NCBI GenBank assembly: GCA_018399515.1
Contig: JAGYOB010000058.1
Span: 1 to 9,019, forward strand
Source of the DNA: Candidatus Nanopelagicales bacterium
Lineage (GTDB): Bacteria; Actinomycetota; Actinomycetes; S36-B12
Reading direction: 5' to 3'
DNA: 9,019 bases
Below, one piece after another: positions 7,942 to 9,019 of this stretch; within the stretch, counting starts at the first letter, position 1; the number at the start of each line of letters is the position of its first letter. The notes beneath the pieces are model-generated. The model did not search any database. It had not been told where the DNA came from and saw only the letters and a program-made list of their open reading frames with translations. The position numbers and the translations under genes are program-made.

Positions 7942-7947
7942 AGCGTA
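7942..7947 (-). promoter_or_regulatory. Candidate -10 hexamer for a leaderless argS transcript
   Basis: The minus strand reads TACGCT, fitting the actinobacterial TANNNT pattern, eight bases before the chosen argS GTG. That spacing would put the transcript start at or within a base or two of the GTG. This agrees with the absence of a Shine-Dalgarno, and leaderless mRNAs are common in Actinobacteria. No convincing -35 is seen. This is one weak hexamer, so the call is an inference. Confidence 0.3.
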
Positions 7948-8009
7948 GTGCGAGGGCGAACGTGCTAGCGTGGTCCCTGGCTGTGCTGCACAAGAACCAC
8001 CGTTCGAGG

Positions 8010-8041
8010 AACGCTCGCCGCATGTAGTCGGCGAGCGTTTT
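8010..8041 (+). terminator. Perfect 11-pair hairpin with T-run, terminator-like on the plus strand
   Basis: AACGCTCGCCG (8010-8020) and CGGCGAGCGTT (8029-8039) pair perfectly around an 8-base loop. On the plus strand the stem runs into TTTT (8038-8041), the form of an intrinsic terminator. On the minus strand no T-run follows. It stands in the argS-csp divergent region with no plus-strand gene in front of it. It may end antisense transcription out of argS or a short RNA, or act as a structured element in an argS leader if argS is transcribed from further upstream. Confidence 0.55.
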
Positions 8042-8075
8042 GCTTCCCTGTAGGGCCAATACGGCGTGGAGGGCG

Positions 8076-8152
8076 GCGGACGTCGGCTCGCACCATCAGC
8101 CCGCCGGGCTTCCTGTCCGGCGTCCGACGTACTGCATCACCCAATTGATGCA
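8076..8152 (+). promoter_or_regulatory. Structured leader region of the cold-shock gene
   Basis: Several inverted repeats crowd the 100 bases before the csp ribosome site. ACGTCGG (8080-8086) pairs with CCGACGT (8124-8130). AGCCC (8098-8102) pairs with GGGCT (8106-8110), with the alternative CGCCGG (8102-8107) and CCGGCG (8117-8122). TGCATCA (8133-8139) pairs perfectly with TGATGCA (8146-8152), ending ten bases before AAGGAG. The first set of pairings is partly mutually exclusive. Long foldable leaders are known for cspA-type genes, where temperature changes the fold, and that role is inferred here. No promoter could be placed with confidence. Confidence 0.45.
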
Positions 8153-8176
8153 CCATCGATCAAGGAGTACCACCGC

Positions 8177-8380
8177 ATGGCTCAGGGAACCGTCAAGTGG
8201 TTCAACGCTGAAAAGGGCTTCGGCTTCATCGCACAGGCTGACGGGGGTGCCGACGTGTTCGTGCACTTCACCGCTATCCAGGCCGATGGCTACCGCTCGC
8301 TGGATGAGAACCAGACCGTGGAGTTCGACATCGTCCAGGGCCCCAAGGGCCCCCAGGCCGATAACGTCCGCATCATCTGA
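8177..8380 (+). CDS. csp: CspA-family cold-shock protein
   Basis: This 67-residue protein is a single cold-shock domain, a five-strand OB-fold beta barrel that binds single-stranded RNA and DNA and acts as an RNA chaperone or antiterminator in the cytoplasm. It begins MAQGTVKWFNAEKGFGFI, with the RNA-binding motifs RNP1 KGFGFI (13-18) and RNP2 VFVHF (27-31), plus W8. The C-terminus GPQADNVRII is typical. The ATG is preceded by AAGGAG (8162-8167) with a 9-base spacer, the best ribosome site on the plus strand here. It stands alone, divergent from argS, with a foldable leader upstream and a strong hairpin 28 bases after the stop. Family members are often both cold-induced and highly expressed during growth. 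Which holds here cannot be told. Confidence 0.97.
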   Translation: MAQGTVKWFNAEKGFGFIAQADGGADVFVHFTAIQADGYRSLDENQTVEFDIVQGPKGPQADNVRII

Positions 8381-8407
8381 TTCCAGCTCAAACGCTCGAT
8401 CACACGT

Positions 8408-8434
8408 AGGCCCCGGTCACCTCGACCGGGGCCT
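8408..8434 (+). terminator. Strong GC-rich hairpin after csp
   Basis: AGGCCCCGGTC and GACCGGGGCCT pair perfectly over 11 bases around the loop ACCTC. The stem is very stable, but the tail (TTCGTGGTTG) has few T residues, as is common for actinobacterial terminators. Flanking bases extend the symmetry: CACG (8403-8406) with CGTG (8436-8439), or CGATCAC (8397-8403) with GTGATCG (8445-8451). It most likely ends the csp transcript before the next gene, whose start codon is at 8477. Confidence 0.75.
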
Positions 8435-8476
8435 TCGTGGTTGCGTGATCGGGACTTCCGGGGTGAGGATGGTGTT

Positions 8477-8779
8477 ATGAGCGACGACATCGAACGCCTG
8501 CTGGCCGAGGTCAACAAGACATCGTCGGGTGGGTCGTCGGGAGGTTCGGCGAAGAACACCCCGGCCAAGAAGTCCCGCGGGGAGGTCGAAGCGGCCAAGA
8601 GCGCCGGTGGGCGGTTGGCTTTCGCCGTCGTCGCTGCCGCACTGTTCGGAGTCGTCGGGTTCGTCTTCGGATTATTCGTTCCGTTCTTCCTCGGTGGCTT
8701 CGACACCGGTGTCGGCGCAGCCTTCGGCGCGTTCCTCACCGCGCTCGTCGCCGGTCCCCCGCGCTGGTTCTCCTCCTAA
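8477..8779 (+). CDS. Small putative membrane protein of unknown function
   Basis: I do not recognise this 100-residue protein. Residues 1-14 (MSDDIERLLAEVNK) look like a short acidic helix. Residues 16-45 are a Ser/Gly/Lys-rich flexible linker with SGGSSGGS and KNTPAKKSRG. About residues 47-72 form a strongly hydrophobic segment (LAFAVVAAALFGVVGFVFG), and about 77-93 form a second, weaker one, ending PPRWFSS. This suggests two membrane spans in a hairpin with a cytoplasmic, positively charged N-terminal tail, and no cleavable signal peptide. The ATG at 8477 follows GAGG (8465-8468) with an 8-base spacer. The frame is open 12 codons further back to a TTG, but that part overlaps the inverted repeat after csp. 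GC-rich third positions support real coding. It lies between csp and tRNA-Arg, and neither tells its role. Confidence 0.8.
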   Translation: MSDDIERLLAEVNKTSSGGSSGGSAKNTPAKKSRGEVEAAKSAGGRLAFAVVAAALFGVVGFVFGLFVPFFLGGFDTGVGAAFGAFLTALVAGPPRWFSS

Positions 8780-8788
8780 GCCACGCGA

Positions 8789-8794
8789 TACCCT
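8789..8794 (+). promoter_or_regulatory. Candidate -10 hexamer for tRNA-Arg
   Basis: TACCCT fits TANNNT and lies 13 bases before the mature tRNA 5' end, a distance that would give a leader of about seven bases. The -35 region (about 8765-8770, TGGTTC) is a poor match. The placement is plausible for a stand-alone tRNA gene, but read-through from the gene ending at 8779 would work as well. Confidence 0.3.
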
Positions 8795-8807
8795 CGTCGG
8801 TGCCCTG

Positions 8808-8879
8808 GCCCCCGTAGCTCAGGGGATAGAGCGGTGGCCTCCGGAGCCATAGGCGCAGGTTCGAATCCTGCCGGGGGCA
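8808..8879 (+). tRNA. tRNA-Arg, anticodon CCG
   Basis: A complete cloverleaf can be drawn. The acceptor stem is GCCCCCG (8808-8814) with CGGGGGC (8872-8878), seven pairs. The D stem is GCTC/GAGC (8817-8820, 8829-8832). The anticodon stem is GTGGC/GCCAT (8834-8838, 8846-8850), with one G-U pair. The anticodon loop CTCCGGA has CCG at 8841-8843. The T arm is GCAGG-TTCGAAT-CCTGC (8855-8871). The discriminator base is A (8879), and CCA is not encoded (ACAT follows), so it must be added after transcription. CCG reads the arginine codon CGG, which is common in GC-rich genomes. Its charging enzyme, ArgS, is encoded nearby on the other strand. Confidence 0.97.
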
Positions 8880-8880
8880 C

Positions 8881-8912
8881 ATCTGTGCGCCAATCGAGGC
8901 GCCCGCCCAGAT
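8881..8912 (+). other. Imperfect hairpin just downstream of tRNA-Arg
   Basis: ATCTG (8881-8885) pairs with CAGAT (8908-8912), and inside it GCGCC (8887-8891) pairs with GGCGC (8898-8902) around the loop AATCGA, leaving a one-base and a five-base bulge. No T-run follows. It could mark the 3' trailer of the tRNA precursor or act as a weak terminator, and it ends shortly before the ribosome site of the next gene. Confidence 0.35.
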
Positions 8913-8925
8913 GGAGTCGTCACAT

Positions 8926-9019
8926 ATGACCGAGGCACTGACCGAGGCACCCGGTGTCATCGCGGCCCGCGCGTTGGGCATCGACATACGCATCATTCAT
9001 CCCGGTCATGTCACCTCCG
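8926..9019 (+). CDS. Start of an unidentified protein, cut by the window edge
   Basis: Thirty-one codons are visible, beginning MTEALTEAPGVIAARALGI and then DIRIIHPGHVTS. The ATG at 8926 has GGAG (8913-8916) nine bases upstream. An in-frame ATG at 8911 would add MESSH but has no ribosome site. The pattern of a small helix (IAARALGI), a strand (DIRII) and H..HVTS faintly recalls the N-terminus of YbaK/EbsC-type aminoacyl-tRNA editing domains, which would suit the tRNA-Arg neighbour. Thirty-one residues are too few to say so with any confidence. The open frame, ribosome site and GC-rich third positions support a real gene. Confidence 0.6.
   Translation, partial: MTEALTEAPGVIAARALGIDIRIIHPGHVTS

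Noticed and set aside
7934..8059. Upstream 42-codon extension of argS
   Set aside because: It crosses a perfect 11-pair hairpin and has no likeness to ArgS, while the GTG at 7933 gives the normal length and N-terminus.
7965..8156. Minus-strand 63-codon frame in the argS-csp gap
   Set aside because: It lacks a ribosome site, has non-coding-like composition, and overlaps the structured csp leader.
8441..8476. Longer TTG start for the small membrane protein
   Set aside because: It would lie in the inverted repeat after csp without a ribosome site, while the ATG at 8477 has a good GAGG.
8736..8996. Minus-strand 86-codon frame whose middle reads PRQDSNLRLWLRRPP and PLSYGG
   Set aside because: This is the well-known spurious protein made by translating the complement of a tRNA gene. 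It covers tRNA-Arg and the ends of two real genes.
1..9019. Mobile elements, CRISPR arrays, defence or toxin-antitoxin genes
   Set aside because: There are no transposase or integrase motifs, no regularly spaced repeats and no unexplained gene pair. The only tandem repeat is inside rho.

Overview
This window looks like ordinary chromosomal DNA from a high-GC actinobacterium. The evidence is GC-rich third codon positions, GTG starts on several genes, overlapping stop/start junctions, an N-terminally extended Rho with a charged low-complexity insert, and the gene order argS-lysA-hom-thrC-thrB-rho, which is typical of Actinobacteria. The N-terminal style of Rho and LysA would suit Micrococcales or a related order, but the sequence alone does not fix this.

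Layout. Positions 1-7933 are read on the minus strand: argS (6275-7933), lysA (4791-6239), hom (3476-4798), thrC (2397-3479), thrB (1441-2400), then a 202-base gap and the first two thirds of rho (1-1238, running off the left edge). lysA, hom, thrC and thrB overlap by 8, 4 and 4 bases, so they are almost certainly one translationally coupled operon. argS lies only 35 bases upstream of lysA and probably shares its transcript. Positions 8177-9019 are read on the plus strand: a cold-shock protein gene with a structured leader and a strong downstream hairpin, a 100-residue putative membrane protein of unknown function, tRNA-Arg(CCG), and the start of an unidentified gene cut by the right edge. The 243-base divergent region 7934-8176 holds hairpins and weak promoter-like sites.

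How the genes work together. Hom, ThrC and ThrB carry aspartate semialdehyde to threonine, and LysA makes lysine from meso-diaminopimelate, the other branch of the aspartate family. ArgS charges tRNA-Arg, and one of its substrates, tRNA-Arg(CCG), is encoded about 870 bases away on the other strand. Rho terminates transcription, and Csp is a single-strand nucleic acid chaperone.

I found no mobile element, CRISPR array, phage gene, toxin-antitoxin pair or defence system, and nothing that looks like a new multi-gene system. The points worth a second look are small: an RQSSD repeat in Rho, loss of family agreement in the last five codons of rho at the left edge, a possible leaderless argS, a terminator-like hairpin on the plus strand with no gene in front of it, the structured csp leader, a very long composite inverted repeat after csp, and the unknown membrane protein.
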